This document shows, piece by piece, positions 8,234 to 17,351 of a DNA stretch of 64,000 bases (positions within the stretch are counted from its first letter, which is position 1; the number at the start of each line of letters is the position of its first letter). This DNA is from UBA1926 sp002337215. Its GTDB lineage: Bacteria > Planctomycetota > Phycisphaerae > Phycisphaerales > UBA1924. Both the position numbers and the translations under genes were made by a program. The stretch covers positions 50,432 to 114,431 of the forward strand of contig CAXBAF010000011.1 of NCBI GenBank assembly GCA_963973795.1. Reading direction: 5' to 3'. The notes beneath the pieces are model-generated. The model had not been told where the DNA came from. It saw only the letters and a program-made list of their open reading frames with translations, and did no database searches.

Positions 8234-8623
8234 ATGCCACGCGTTCGCAAGGGTGCCGCCCGGAATCAGGCACGCAAGAAGCTTCTCAAGCAGGCCCGGG
8301 GTTACTTCGGGTCCAACCACAAGAGCCCGTACCGTGCGCAGGACGCTGTTATCCGCGCCGGCGTCTACGCCTTCCGCGACCGTCGCGCCCGCAAGCGTGA
8401 CATGCGGAAGCTGTGGATCACGCGTATCACCGCTGCGTGCAAGATGCGGGGCACCCGCTACAGCCTTTTCATGAACGGCGCGAAGCACGCGGGTCTCAAG
8501 CTCAATCGCAAGATGCTCAGCCAGATCGCGATCGACGACCCCAAGCTGTTCGATCAGCTCGTGGAGATCGCGGTCGATGCCTCGAAGGCGACCGCGAAGA
8601 AGTCGCCCGCCGCGGTTGGCTGA
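8234..8623 (+). CDS. rplT: 50S ribosomal protein bL20
   Basis: The 129-residue protein is a full-length bL20: PRVRKGAARNQARKKLLKQA at the start, GYFGSNHKSPYRAQDAVIRA, then RDMRKLWITRITAACKMRG and YSLFMNGAKHAGLKLNRKML. bL20 is essential for early 50S assembly and in many bacteria represses its own operon. AGGAGG lies 9 nt before the ATG. The usual length is 115-120; the extra residues are a short Ala/Lys tail. It is followed by a strong terminator at 8652-8679. Confidence 0.96.
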   Translation: MPRVRKGAARNQARKKLLKQARGYFGSNHKSPYRAQDAVIRAGVYAFRDRRARKRDMRKLWITRITAACKMRGTRYSLFMNGAKHAGLKLNRKMLSQIAIDDPKLFDQLVEIAVDASKATAKKSPAAVG

Positions 8624-8651
8624 ACCGGAGCGGTCTCTGAAGTTCACTGAG

Positions 8652-8679
8652 ACGGCCCGCTCCTTGCGGGCCGTTTTTC
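8652..8679 (+). terminator. rho-independent terminator after rplT
   Basis: A 9-bp GC-rich stem (ACGGCCCGC / GCGGGCCGT) with a TCCTT loop is followed immediately by a T-run. It lies about 30 nt after the rplT stop and ends the rpmI-rplT operon. Confidence 0.9.
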
Positions 8680-8707
8680 TTGCGCCACGGGTGTGCGACC
8701 AGATCGT

Positions 8708-8713
8708 TACGCT
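8708..8713 (+). promoter_or_regulatory. putative -10 of a leaderless transcript
   Basis: TACGCT ends exactly 6 nt before the ATG at 8720, where no SD is present. The same hexamer at the same distance precedes the agmatinase-family gene start at 10453. Confidence 0.45.
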
Positions 8714-8719
8714 GGGTGC

Positions 8720-9385
8720 ATGCAAGGATGGTGGGTCGCCGACATTCTCAATGATCCGCAGCGGGGCGCACCAGTGCTCGTCTCGTGGGCGGTCCTCGTT
8801 ATTGGTTCGATCGTGCTGCACGAGCTCGCGCACGGCTGGATGGCGTTGCGGCTTGGCGACACGACGCCGCGCGACATGGGGCACATGACCTGGAACCCGC
8901 TGGTTCACATGGGGCCCTGGAGCCTCGTCGCGTTCGCGGTGATCGGGATCGCGTGGGGCGCGATGCCTGTGGATCCGACCCGGCTCAGGGGTCGGCATGG
9001 CGATGCGTGGGTTGCTCTCGCGGGCCCCCTTATGAACATCGGGCTCGCGGCGGTGTCGTTCATCGCGCTCGTGCTGTGGATGACGGTTGGATCGGGGGTC
9101 GCCGACCCGCTGCACGGGAACCTTCGCATGTTCTTCTGGCTCGGTGCCTGGCTGAACCTCATCCTCGCGGGGTTTAACCTGCTGCCCGTGCTTCCGCTCG
9201 ACGGCGGCCGCATCGCGACATCGTTCTCGCGCGGATACGCGGAGTTCGCGTACGGCGAGAACGGTCAATGGCTGATGCTGGGCGGGTTCATCCTGTTTTT
9301 CTGGTTCGGCTTTGATTACCTGGCGATGGGAATCTCGATCATGCTCGAGGTTGCCCTGTCCGGCGTGCTCGCGGTCGTCGGTTGA
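8720..9385 (+). CDS. site-2 protease family (M50) membrane metalloprotease
   Basis: The 221-residue protein has several transmembrane helices with the zinc-binding HELAH at residues 34-38 and the second metal-binding region NLLPVLPLDGGR at 153-164, both diagnostic of M50 site-2 proteases that cut substrates within the membrane. Length fits the short subfamily lacking PDZ and CBS domains. The ATG at 8720 is preferred over a GTG at 8693 because TACGCT lies 6 nt upstream. It stands alone after a terminator, so its substrate cannot be inferred from neighbours, although anti-sigma proteins occur nearby. Confidence 0.88.
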   Translation: MQGWWVADILNDPQRGAPVLVSWAVLVIGSIVLHELAHGWMALRLGDTTPRDMGHMTWNPLVHMGPWSLVAFAVIGIAWGAMPVDPTRLRGRHGDAWVALAGPLMNIGLAAVSFIALVLWMTVGSGVADPLHGNLRMFFWLGAWLNLILAGFNLLPVLPLDGGRIATSFSRGYAEFAYGENGQWLMLGGFILFFWFGFDYLAMGISIMLEVALSGVLAVVG

Positions 9386-9418
9386 CTGACCACCGATGAA
9401 CTGACCCGGCGGAATTCC

Positions 9419-10453
9419 TTAGACGCAGCCGCAGAGGCGGTAGAGCACGCGGGCACCGATCGATGCGTCGATGGGCGACGACCCCGGGATCTTGCTGGGG
9501 CAGACCTCGACGAGATCGAACCCGACGACTGTGCGGTCGGATTCCTTGATCATTTTGAGAAGCAGCGAGAGCTGATCCCAGTTGAGCCCTCCCGGGACCG
9601 GGGTGCCGGTGTGGGGGCAGAGGGTTGGGTCGAGCCCGTCGATGTCGACGCTGATGATGATCTCCGAGGGGAGAAGGTTGATCATGCGTTCGCAGGCGAC
9701 ACCCCACGACCCGCCTCCGACGCGTTCGTCGGCGAGATCGTCCCAGAAGTAGGTGAGGATCTGGGTCTCGCCGTCTGGGGCCTTGTCCGGGGCGAGTGAT
9801 TCGGCGAGGTTGGCTTCCTGCTCGCAATAGTCGCGGATGCCGACCTGGATGATCCGGCTCACGCCGTCGAGGTCGTAGACGACATTGTGCATGACCGACG
9901 CGTGCGACCAGGCAAAGCCCTCGAACGCGGGGCGGAGGTCCATATGGGCGTCAATCTGGAGGATACCGACGCCTGGGTGGCGGTGGGCAATCGCTTTGTA
10001 GAGCCCGAAGGCGACGCCGTGTTCACCCCCGATAAGACCCGGGACCTTGCCCTCGTCCATCGCAGCAATGGCACGGTCGTAGACGAAACTCGCGGCCCTG
10101 CGGGAGAGGCCGTCCACCTGGGAGACGGCGTCCTCGTCACCCGCCCTGGAACCACCCTGCTCGATGATGGGCTCGGCGAGGACGCGGGCCTGCCTGGACC
10201 ATTCGCGGACTTCGGGGGGGTGGGGCTCCATGAACAGACCCCGCTCGTAGATGGCGCCGAAGCGGCGGTCGAAGAGATCGACCTGGCTGGAGGCCTCGCG
10301 GATCGCCTCGGGGGCGTTGGCGGAGCCGACGCCGTAGGACGAGGTCGCGTCGTACGGGCAGGGGATGAGGACGATGGAGGCGTCGTCCCGGGTGTCGGGG
10401 AGGCCGAAGATGTTGGACGACTCGGTCGCGGCGGCGTTGGGGTCGAATGCCAT
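9419..10453 (-). CDS. agmatinase/arginase-family ureohydrolase
   Basis: The 344-residue enzyme carries the binuclear Mn2+ site of ureohydrolases: GGEHG at 142-146, DAHMD at 168-172 and SVDIDGLDP at 268-276. These enzymes split a guanidino group to urea plus an amine; agmatine to putrescine is the commonest activity for this sequence type, but guanidinobutyrase or formimidoylglutamase activity cannot be excluded. It has an extra N-terminal stretch and a longer insert (about 90-120) than typical SpeB (about 306 residues). The start at 10453 is supported by TACGCT 6 nt upstream in the absence of an SD. Confidence 0.86.
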   Translation of the reverse strand: MAFDPNAAATESSNIFGLPDTRDDASIVLIPCPYDATSSYGVGSANAPEAIREASSQVDLFDRRFGAIYERGLFMEPHPPEVREWSRQARVLAEPIIEQGGSRAGDEDAVSQVDGLSRRAASFVYDRAIAAMDEGKVPGLIGGEHGVAFGLYKAIAHRHPGVGILQIDAHMDLRPAFEGFAWSHASVMHNVVYDLDGVSRIIQVGIRDYCEQEANLAESLAPDKAPDGETQILTYFWDDLADERVGGGSWGVACERMINLLPSEIIISVDIDGLDPTLCPHTGTPVPGGLNWDQLSLLLKMIKESDRTVVGFDLVEVCPSKIPGSSPIDASIGARVLYRLCGCV

Positions 10454-10459
10454 GACGGA

Positions 10460-10465
10460 AGCGTA
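10460..10465 (-). promoter_or_regulatory. putative -10 of a leaderless transcript
   Basis: Read on the minus strand, TACGCT ends 6 nt before the ATG at 10453. No purine-rich SD lies between it and the start. Confidence 0.45.
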
Positions 10466-10643
10466 TCGGGCATCGGGGCCCGGGGTTGAAAAGTGGGGGG
10501 CGGTCGCCTTCAATTGGGGCCCTCGACGGTGTGTCGGGGTTTTGCCCGGACGCTCTGCCCCGAAGACTCGGTTCGCGGGGCGTCGCTCATCCAGCACCGG
10601 TCGGCTCCATCGCGAGCGGCAGGCCGGACGGAAGGAATGCGAT

Positions 10644-11246
10644 ATGGCTCGTTATACCGGTCCCAAGGTTCGTCTGTCCCGCCGCGTCGGCACGCCGATC
10701 GAGGACAACCCCAAGCACACCAGCAAGCGTCAGCTGAACGCGCCGGGCATGCACGGCTTCCGCGGCCGTCGTCTGCGCGACTACGGCATCCGGCTGCAGG
10801 AGAAGCAGAAGCTCCGCTTCCATTACCACGTGATGGAGAAGCAGTTCGCCAAGTACGTCGACGAGGCGAAGCGGCTCCCGGGCAACTCGGGTGAGATCCT
10901 GATGCAGCTGCTCGAGCGTCGGCTCGACAACATCGTCCGCCGGGCGGGCGTGGCGAGGACGATCTGGGCGGCGCGTCAGATCGTGTCGCACGGGCACGTG
11001 CTGCTCAACGGCCGGAAGACGGACCGTCCGTCCTGCCAGGTGAAGGTGGGCGATGTGATCTCCTTCAAGCCCGGGATCGAGAAGCTTCTCCGTGAGAACA
11101 TGGAGAGCCTCGCCGGGCATGAAACTCCCGGCTGGATCGATTTCAACCCGTCGGAACTCAAGATCAAAATCATCGCGCTGCCGACGAGCGACCAGATCCC
11201 GTTCGATGTGAACACGAACCTGATCGTCGAATTCTATCGCGGCTGA
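10644..11246 (+). CDS. rpsD: 30S ribosomal protein uS4
   Basis: The 200-residue protein matches uS4: MARYTGPKVRLSRRVG, then an S4 RNA-binding domain (LERRLDNIVRRAGVARTIWA, ARQIVSHGHVLLNGRK, VKVGDVISF) and the conserved C-terminus ending NLIVEFYRG. uS4 nucleates 16S rRNA folding. It is alone here rather than in the alpha operon with rpsM, rpsK and rpoA. The N-terminal zinc-type CxxC motif is absent, so it is the C-minus form. GGAAGGAAT lies about 8 nt before the ATG, and a terminator follows at 11270. Confidence 0.96.
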   Translation: MARYTGPKVRLSRRVGTPIEDNPKHTSKRQLNAPGMHGFRGRRLRDYGIRLQEKQKLRFHYHVMEKQFAKYVDEAKRLPGNSGEILMQLLERRLDNIVRRAGVARTIWAARQIVSHGHVLLNGRKTDRPSCQVKVGDVISFKPGIEKLLRENMESLAGHETPGWIDFNPSELKIKIIALPTSDQIPFDVNTNLIVEFYRG

Positions 11247-11269
11247 TCCGCGGCTCATCCGATATCACG

Positions 11270-11302
11270 AAGGCCGGTCCCGGTGTTGGGCCGGCCTTTT
11301 TC
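11270..11302 (+). terminator. rho-independent terminator after rpsD
   Basis: AAGGCCGG pairs with CCGGCCTT around a 13-nt loop, and the distal arm runs into TTTTTC. It lies 23 nt after the rpsD stop. Confidence 0.85.
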
Positions 11303-11499
11303 ATGGGCTCACGGGGGCGTTCTTGCCCCACGGGGGCGCGGGGGCGTCGCTACACTTCGCGGCTCGGGGTTCGGATTCGGCCTTCGGTCTTGGCATCCGT
11401 CTTGGCTTCGGGCCTCGACCTCTGGGTTTGTGGCCGCCCCCGGCACACGATCGAGAACGCGCGGCTGCCCGGCAGACCGTCAACGAGACAGGGAATTCG

Positions 11500-13461
11500 A
11501 TGCTCAAGTTTCTTCGCAAGTACCAGCTGATCCTGCTCGCTGTGGGCGGTTCGCTTCTGATGGTCGTGTTCCTGCTCCAGCCGGTGCTGCAGCAGCTGAC
11601 ACCCGATCCGCGGAAGCGGACGGTCGCGACGCTCGGCAGCGAGAAGATCACGATGGGTGAGCAGATCCAGGCAAACCAGGAGCTGGAGCTTCTGGCACGG
11701 TTCTATCCGGATTTCCTGCCGATTCTGGGACTGACCGATGAGGACACGCGGACGGCTCACTGGATGCTTCTCAAGCACGAGGCCGACCGGCTGGGCGTGA
11801 TGGGTGTGCAGCAGGACGGCGCGGATCTGATCCAGGAGATCGCGTTCATCGAGCAGCAGCGGGAGCTCCAGCGTCGGCAGCAATCGGGCCAGTTCGTTAC
11901 GCCTGAGGACGCCGAGGAGATCTCGCGGATTATCTTCGAAGGGCTGCTTCAGCGCCGTCAGGCGATTGTGCAGCAGTACCGAGGGTCGACGACCGCAGGG
12001 TTCGACTCGGTGCTTTCGAAAGTCCGGGGCGTGATGCGGATGCGGCGGCTCTATCGCAGCGGGCCGCAGCTCACGCGGGCGCGGGCGGCGTCGTCGTTCG
12101 TCGAGAACGCGACGAGCGTGCTCGCGGACGTCGTCGTGATCGGTCCCGACGCGGTGATGGGTGAGGTCGCCGAGCCGACCGAGTCGGAGATCGCGGCGTT
12201 CTTTGCTGAGTACCGTGGCAACGTCCCGGGGAACACAGACGAGGCGGACGGGGGCAACCCGTTCGGCTTCGGGTACACGCTCCTCCCGAGGCTCAAGCTC
12301 GAGTGGCTGTCGCTCAACCGCGCCGGGATCGCGTCGGTCGTCGAGGCAGACCCAGTCGCGGTGCGCCGCCGCTGGCAGCGCGAGAACCCGGACGGGGGCG
12401 ACTTCGATTCAGCCCGCGCGGAGATCGAGCGGATAATCCGTGACGAGAAGATCGAGCGGATCATGACCGACGCGGACGAGATCGTGCGCGGCGAGGTTCT
12501 CAACAGGCTTCGAGAACTCGAGAAGGAAGGCATCTACCGGGTCGTTCCCGCGGACTGGTCTGCGCCTGATCTGGAGACGATCGCGGGCAATGTTGTCCAA
12601 TCAATCCAGGAGCGGCACGGCGTGCGGATCCCGCGGCCGACGGTGGCCCGGCGGACCGACTCGTGGCAGGGCCCCGCGGATCTCTTCGGGCTTCCCGGTG
12701 GGATCGGCCAGGCCGCGTTCCAGATCGGAAATCAGAGTCTGCCGGTCTACCTGCTCCCGGGGCTTGTCCGCGGTATCGGCGAGAACACGCGCATCGCGGT
12801 GCAGACACGGGTGCCGATCATCGACCCTCCCGCGACGGCTTCGGACGGTTCTCGCTTCTACATCACGGTGCTCGAGGCCCGGGGTGAATCACCTCCCGAG
12901 GACCTGGATGAGATCCGAGATCGCATCGTCGAGAACATGAAAGAGAAGCGGGCGTTCGATTTGCTGAGCGAGCAGCAGGCGGCGTTCGAGGAGGCCGCGC
13001 TGTCCGGGGGGCTCGCGGCGGTCGCGTCGCTGGGTGGGTCTCCGAATGGTCAAGCGCCGACGATCGCGACCGATGTCCTCATCGGCAATCTGGGCATGCG
13101 TCCGATGGGCACAACGCGCCCGAACCAGGCCGCGAATCAGGTCGAGTTCCGCGAGGCGGTCGTCGCGGCGGGAGACGCTCTCGACCCGCTCGCTGATGCG
13201 GATACGTTCGATGGGCCGGGCTCGGTCGTTGTGAAGGCGATGCCGGCCTCGCGGTCGGTGGCGGTCGCGAAGATTCGCGCCAAGCGCCCGCCAACGCTCG
13301 AAGACTTCCGGCTGAGTCAGGCGAGCGTCGCCGTGCAGACGGTCAGCGAACTGGTTGCGACAGCGGAAGGCGGCGTTGACCCGCTCGGGTTCGCGTCACT
13401 CGTTGAGCGGCTCGATTATAAGGCGACCGGCAAAGGCGGCGACGAGGGGACCGAGGGCTGA
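11500..13461 (+). CDS. PpiD/SurA-like membrane-anchored periplasmic protein
   Basis: A 653-residue protein with one N-terminal TM helix (about residues 9-28, LILLAVGGSLLMVVFLLQ) and a large extracytoplasmic part rich in charged helices. The order (short cytoplasmic tip, TM, then TVATLGSEKITMGEQIQANQ, as in SurA_N) resembles PpiD-type folding factors, which assist proteins leaving the Sec channel. I do not see an intact parvulin signature, so the PPIase activity may be lost or strongly diverged. CAGGGA precedes the ATG. Monocistronic: a terminator lies upstream and a 198-bp gap downstream. Confidence 0.6.
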   Translation: MLKFLRKYQLILLAVGGSLLMVVFLLQPVLQQLTPDPRKRTVATLGSEKITMGEQIQANQELELLARFYPDFLPILGLTDEDTRTAHWMLLKHEADRLGVMGVQQDGADLIQEIAFIEQQRELQRRQQSGQFVTPEDAEEISRIIFEGLLQRRQAIVQQYRGSTTAGFDSVLSKVRGVMRMRRLYRSGPQLTRARAASSFVENATSVLADVVVIGPDAVMGEVAEPTESEIAAFFAEYRGNVPGNTDEADGGNPFGFGYTLLPRLKLEWLSLNRAGIASVVEADPVAVRRRWQRENPDGGDFDSARAEIERIIRDEKIERIMTDADEIVRGEVLNRLRELEKEGIYRVVPADWSAPDLETIAGNVVQSIQERHGVRIPRPTVARRTDSWQGPADLFGLPGGIGQAAFQIGNQSLPVYLLPGLVRGIGENTRIAVQTRVPIIDPPATASDGSRFYITVLEARGESPPEDLDEIRDRIVENMKEKRAFDLLSEQQAAFEEAALSGGLAAVASLGGSPNGQAPTIATDVLIGNLGMRPMGTTRPNQAANQVEFREAVVAAGDALDPLADADTFDGPGSVVVKAMPASRSVAVAKIRAKRPPTLEDFRLSQASVAVQTVSELVATAEGGVDPLGFASLVERLDYKATGKGGDEGTEG

Positions 13462-13659
13462 GTGTCCACCCGGCTTGGGTATCGACTTTAGTTGAGCGAT
13501 TTTGTGCCGGGGGAGCCCGTCCGGCGCATCCAGTTCGTGTACGCACGGCAGGATCGATTGCTGTCGGACCGCCGGAGGACGTGCTGCGGGAGTCAACTGG
13601 CGGGCTTGCCGTGCCACGCGCGTGACAGGGCCTGGCCGGTTGACCGTTGGAGTCGGTGC

Positions 13660-15042
13660 ATGGGACGATTGACACCGCGTGCCGTGTTCGAGCGCGTTGT
13701 CGATTGTCGCGCCGGCGAGGCGGCGGCCGTGCTGCTCGCGGCTGCCCAGTTCTTCTGTTTGCTCTTCGGCTGCTTCATGCTCCGCCCGCTCCGCGAGACC
13801 ATGGGGCTGCGGAGCGGTGTTGACAGTGTGCGGCTGCTGTTCCTCGTCACGGTCGGCGCGATGGTCGTCGGCAATGTCGTCTACGGGTGGGTCGCGTCGC
13901 GCGTCTCCAGACGTGCGCTCGTCCCCGGTGTCTACGGGGCGATCGTCGTGACGCTCGGCGGGTTCCTCGTCGCGATGCTCGTGATCCCCGATGCGGACCG
14001 CGAGCCGCTCGGGAAGGTGTTCTACGTCTGGTTCAGCGTCGTGAATCTCTTCGCGGTCTCGGTTTTCTGGCAGCTGCTCGCGGATGTGTTCACGCTCGAA
14101 CAAAGCAAGAGGCTATTCGGCTTTGTCGGTGTCGGCGGTACGGCGGGCGCGATGCTGGGATCGTCGTACGCGTGGCAGCTCGCCGACGATCTCGGCCCGT
14201 TCGGGCTGATGGTGTCGGCGTCCGTGCTGTTTGTCTCCGCGGGCGTTGTCGCGTCCGTGCTGAGCGGGCGGGCCGGGCTGCGGGATGTGGCGGCGCGCGA
14301 CGGAGAATCGCACGGCCTGGGAGGCAAGGCGTGGGCGGGTCTTTCGCGGCTGTTCGAGTCGCCTTATCTCGGCGGCATCGGGCTGATGGTGCTGCTGTTC
14401 ACGGTGACGTCCACGCTGCTCTACTTCGAGAAGCTGCGGATCGTCGAGGCCGTGATCGCGGATGACGATGCGCGCACGGCGCTGTTCGCGAAGATTGAGG
14501 TCGCGGGGCAGACGCTCACGGTGCTCCTCCAACTCTTTCTGACCGGCCGGTTGATGCGGTGGCTTGGTGTCGGCGTACTGCTCGCGGTCGTGCCCTTGGT
14601 CTCCATCGTGGGTTTCGCGACACTGGGGCTGGTGCCGACGCTCGCGGTGCTGACGGTCTTCGAGGCGACTCGGCGGGCGGGCAACTTCGCGCTCAGCAAG
14701 CCGGCGAGGGAGACGCTGTTCACGGTGGTCCCGAGGGCGGATAAGTACAAGGCGAAGGCCGGCATCGACACGTTCGTGTATCGGGGCGGGGACACCGTCG
14801 GCACGGGCGTGGACATGGGCCTCGCGTGGCTCGGCGTGCACGTCGCCTCGGCCGCGATTCCCATTGGGGTCGTCGCGCTCTGGATCGCGGGCTGGCTGGG
14901 GATCCGCCAGAAACGGCTCGCCGGGATCGCCCCGGGCGGCGCCGCGGATCGGATGAACGGGGATGATGTCGGGGTCTCGACACAACAGCCGCCGCTCGGC
15001 GGGGAACACGAAAGGAAACAGCATGCACCGATCACGTCGTGA
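13660..15042 (+). CDS. MFS-like transporter of the ATP/ADP-carrier (Tlc/Npt) type
   Basis: The 460-residue protein has about 11-12 hydrophobic helices. Landmarks are RPLRETMGLRSG (42-53), FVGVGGTAGAMLG (155-167) and KYKAKAGIDTFVYRGGD (363-379); the last is typical of the bacterial/plastid nucleotide transporter (NTT) superfamily and its MFS-like relatives. Classical members exchange ATP for ADP in intracellular parasites; the free-living homologues are mostly uncharacterised. The ATG at 13660 follows GGAG at a good distance; upstream in-frame codons are compositionally non-coding. It overlaps the next gene by 20 bp. The substrate is not predictable. Confidence 0.75.
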   Translation: MGRLTPRAVFERVVDCRAGEAAAVLLAAAQFFCLLFGCFMLRPLRETMGLRSGVDSVRLLFLVTVGAMVVGNVVYGWVASRVSRRALVPGVYGAIVVTLGGFLVAMLVIPDADREPLGKVFYVWFSVVNLFAVSVFWQLLADVFTLEQSKRLFGFVGVGGTAGAMLGSSYAWQLADDLGPFGLMVSASVLFVSAGVVASVLSGRAGLRDVAARDGESHGLGGKAWAGLSRLFESPYLGGIGLMVLLFTVTSTLLYFEKLRIVEAVIADDDARTALFAKIEVAGQTLTVLLQLFLTGRLMRWLGVGVLLAVVPLVSIVGFATLGLVPTLAVLTVFEATRRAGNFALSKPARETLFTVVPRADKYKAKAGIDTFVYRGGDTVGTGVDMGLAWLGVHVASAAIPIGVVALWIAGWLGIRQKRLAGIAPGGAADRMNGDDVGVSTQQPPLGGEHERKQHAPITS

Positions 15043-16234
15043 GTTTCTTGCCGTCACCGCGGCCGCCGCGGGGATCTTCGCCTTGGCACCGTCCGCCCTC
15101 GCGGCGGGTTTAGCTCTGCAGGCCGGGGAGGATCCGCAACTGAAGGTGTTGTTCCTCGGCGGGACCGGTTTCCTGGGCCCCCACACGATCGAGATCCTGA
15201 CCGATCACGGTCACGAGGTCACGCTGTTCAACCGCGGGAACCGCATGGAGATGTTCCCGGATCTCGAGTTGATCGTCGGCAATCGGATCGCGGACGTTGA
15301 GCCGGGGCTCGCACCGCTCACCGACGCGGTCGCGGCGGGCCGGCGGTGGGACGCGGTGATCGACACGGCGAGCGTGCACGCGTGGACCGAGGACACCGCG
15401 GAGATCCTCAAGGACGCCGCGGATCATTACATCTACATCTCGAGCCTCTCGGCGTACGCGTCCACCGCGGGCGACGGACGCAAGGAAGGCGATGAGCTCG
15501 CGTCGATGCCCGATGACATCGCGGACACCATCGATCGGCTGCCCTACGACATGAATTACTACGGGGCGGTGAAGGCGCGGAGCGAGGCGGCGGCGCAGGA
15601 GGCGTTCCCGGGCAAGGCGACGGTGATCCGCCCGGGGCTGATCGTCGGGCCTCGTGATTTCACGCACCGGTTTACCTATTGGCCCGCGCGGATCCGCGAG
15701 GGCGGCGAGGTGCTCGCGCCGGGGAACCCGAGCGACCCGGTGATGTTCATCGACGTGCGCGATCTCGCGGCGTTCGTCGTCGATGTGATCGAGGACGATC
15801 ACTACGGCGTTTTCAACGCGAACGGACCGACGACGAAGACCATGACGATCGGTGATCTGCTCACCGCGTGCAGGGACGCGACGGACTCGGACGCGAAGTT
15901 CGTCTGGGCGGACGCGGAGTTTCTCGCGTCGCAGGGCGTCGGCCCCTGGGGGGCGATGCCGGTGTGGATCCCGCCTGTCGAAGAGATGGCGGGCTTCCAC
16001 AAGACGGATGTCTCGAAGGCGGCGAAGGCCGGGCTGACGATCCGACCTGTGGAAACCACCATCCGCGACACGCTGGCGTGGCTCGATGAATGGCTCCCGG
16101 AGGCCAGGGAATCGCGCGACTACGAGTACCAGCCGGGCGTGAACGCGGCGGGGATCTCACGCGAGCGGGAGGCCGAGGTCATCGCCGCGTGGCGGTCACG
16201 CGACACCGAATCGGAGGCCGTCGCGCCCGGGTGA
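15023..16234 (+). CDS. Tat-exported NAD-dependent epimerase/dehydratase
   Basis: The 403-residue protein starts with a Tat signal (SRREFL at residues 4-9 followed by a hydrophobic Ala-rich stretch to about 30). The mature part begins with a Rossmann motif (KVLFLGGTGFLG, 41-52), then ISSLSAYA and YYGAVKARSEA, where YxxxK supplies the catalytic Tyr/Lys of extended short-chain dehydrogenases. Relatives include isoflavone-reductase-like and sugar-nucleotide epimerase enzymes. Tat export implies folding with NAD(P) in the cytoplasm. AAAGGA precedes the ATG, which lies inside the end of the transporter gene, so the pair is probably co-expressed. Substrate unknown. Confidence 0.82.
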   Translation: MHRSRREFLAVTAAAAGIFALAPSALAAGLALQAGEDPQLKVLFLGGTGFLGPHTIEILTDHGHEVTLFNRGNRMEMFPDLELIVGNRIADVEPGLAPLTDAVAAGRRWDAVIDTASVHAWTEDTAEILKDAADHYIYISSLSAYASTAGDGRKEGDELASMPDDIADTIDRLPYDMNYYGAVKARSEAAAQEAFPGKATVIRPGLIVGPRDFTHRFTYWPARIREGGEVLAPGNPSDPVMFIDVRDLAAFVVDVIEDDHYGVFNANGPTTKTMTIGDLLTACRDATDSDAKFVWADAEFLASQGVGPWGAMPVWIPPVEEMAGFHKTDVSKAAKAGLTIRPVETTIRDTLAWLDEWLPEARESRDYEYQPGVNAAGISREREAEVIAAWRSRDTESEAVAPG

Positions 16235-16298
16235 GTGGCGACGGGACACCGATCGGGCGATGCGTCGCTGATCGAGCGGCTTTGGGCGGTCCGTGAGG

Positions 16299-17189
16299 TT
16301 ACGGGCATCCCGCGTTGTACGACGCGACGAATGCCAGAACGTCGGCGAGGTCCCAGACACCCGCAGGCGCGGTAACATCGGCGATCTGGTCCTGCGCGAG
16401 AAATCCTGCGACGAAGGCCTGCACGTCCGCGAGGTCGAGGACGCCGAACGGCTCGGCGACGTCCGCGACGGTGCAGCCGCCCCCGGTCGTGTAGGAGATC
16501 GTCAGCCGGGGCCACCAGCTCTCTTGGAGTGTTTCCTCTTTGCTGGCAAACCGCTTGGAGGTGCGGCCGATGCCCTGGGTTTCGACACCCATAACGAGCC
16601 AGCCGAAGTTGTCGTGTGTGCCGTCGGCCCAGGCCTGGACATCGGCGGTGATGCCCTCGGACGACCAGGTGTAGAAGCGGGCCTCGCCCTCGACGACGGT
16701 CGACCCCGAGATCTCGGGGACGAAGTCGCCCCCCTGATTGTTCCACTCGGGCGAGCCGGGGCCCGGAGGCGTGAAGCTCGTATAGAACCAGGTGACGTCG
16801 CCCTCGAGCGCCCGTGTTCCCGCGCCCCCGTTGCCCTGCGGCGCGGCCGGGCCTTCGCTCCAGCCCGTCGTGACGCGGTGCAGCGAGACCGGGGTCGCCG
16901 GTGAAATCGTCCGGCTGCAATACAGCGTCAGTGTCACGTCATCGATCGTTGCGCCCGCTGGAACGGCGGAGGCGATGTCGAATCGGATCACCGATCGGGT
17001 ACGGCTCCCGGAGTTGTTCCGGCCCACGAAGAACCCTCGGCCCGCGCCGTTGGCAGAATCGCCCGCGAAGTCGTCGTACAGCGTCGCGTCATCGCTGGTG
17101 ATCAGGGTGACTTCTTCCGCGTGCGCGGGGAGCACGCCCGCGGCGAGCAGGGCGGCGGCGACGGCGGTGGTGGTTGGCATGCGGGTCAT
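16299..17189 (-). CDS. secreted DNRLRE-domain protein with C-terminal GC-type dockerin
   Basis: The signal peptide spans residues 1-24 (AHA-EE). Residues about 25-235 form a DNRLRE-type beta-sandwich (VGRNNSGSRTRSVIRFDI, LYCSRTISPATPVSLHRVT, then WSSEGITADVQAWADG). The last 58 residues hold two dockerin-like repeats with LDLADVQAFVAGF and WDLADVLAFVASY, bracketed by Cys in GGGC and the terminal GCP, which is the GC-type dockerin found in Phycisphaerales. Such modules are thought to anchor proteins at the surface. AGGAG lies 8 nt before the ATG. It is convergent with the epimerase gene, with 64 bp between and no clear terminator. Confidence 0.85.
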   Translation of the reverse strand: MTRMPTTTAVAAALLAAGVLPAHAEEVTLITSDDATLYDDFAGDSANGAGRGFFVGRNNSGSRTRSVIRFDIASAVPAGATIDDVTLTLYCSRTISPATPVSLHRVTTGWSEGPAAPQGNGGAGTRALEGDVTWFYTSFTPPGPGSPEWNNQGGDFVPEISGSTVVEGEARFYTWSSEGITADVQAWADGTHDNFGWLVMGVETQGIGRTSKRFASKEETLQESWWPRLTISYTTGGGCTVADVAEPFGVLDLADVQAFVAGFLAQDQIADVTAPAGVWDLADVLAFVASYNAGCP

Positions 17190-17351
17190 CTCGGTCTCCT
17201 CGTAACGGTCGGCGTCGCGGGTTCAGAACCAATCGGACCGTCTGCCGGTGCCGATTCGCGATGCCTGAGCATATGTTCGCGGAAAACGGGGCGTTCCACA
17301 ACCGAATTCCTGGACGAACGCCGCCGCTGCCGAGCGGTCCAATAATGATCC

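Noticed and set aside
13492..13659. N-terminal extension of the nucleotide-carrier-like transporter
   Set aside because: The extra residues are Arg/Cys-rich and unlike a membrane protein N-terminus; GGAG precedes the ATG at 13660.
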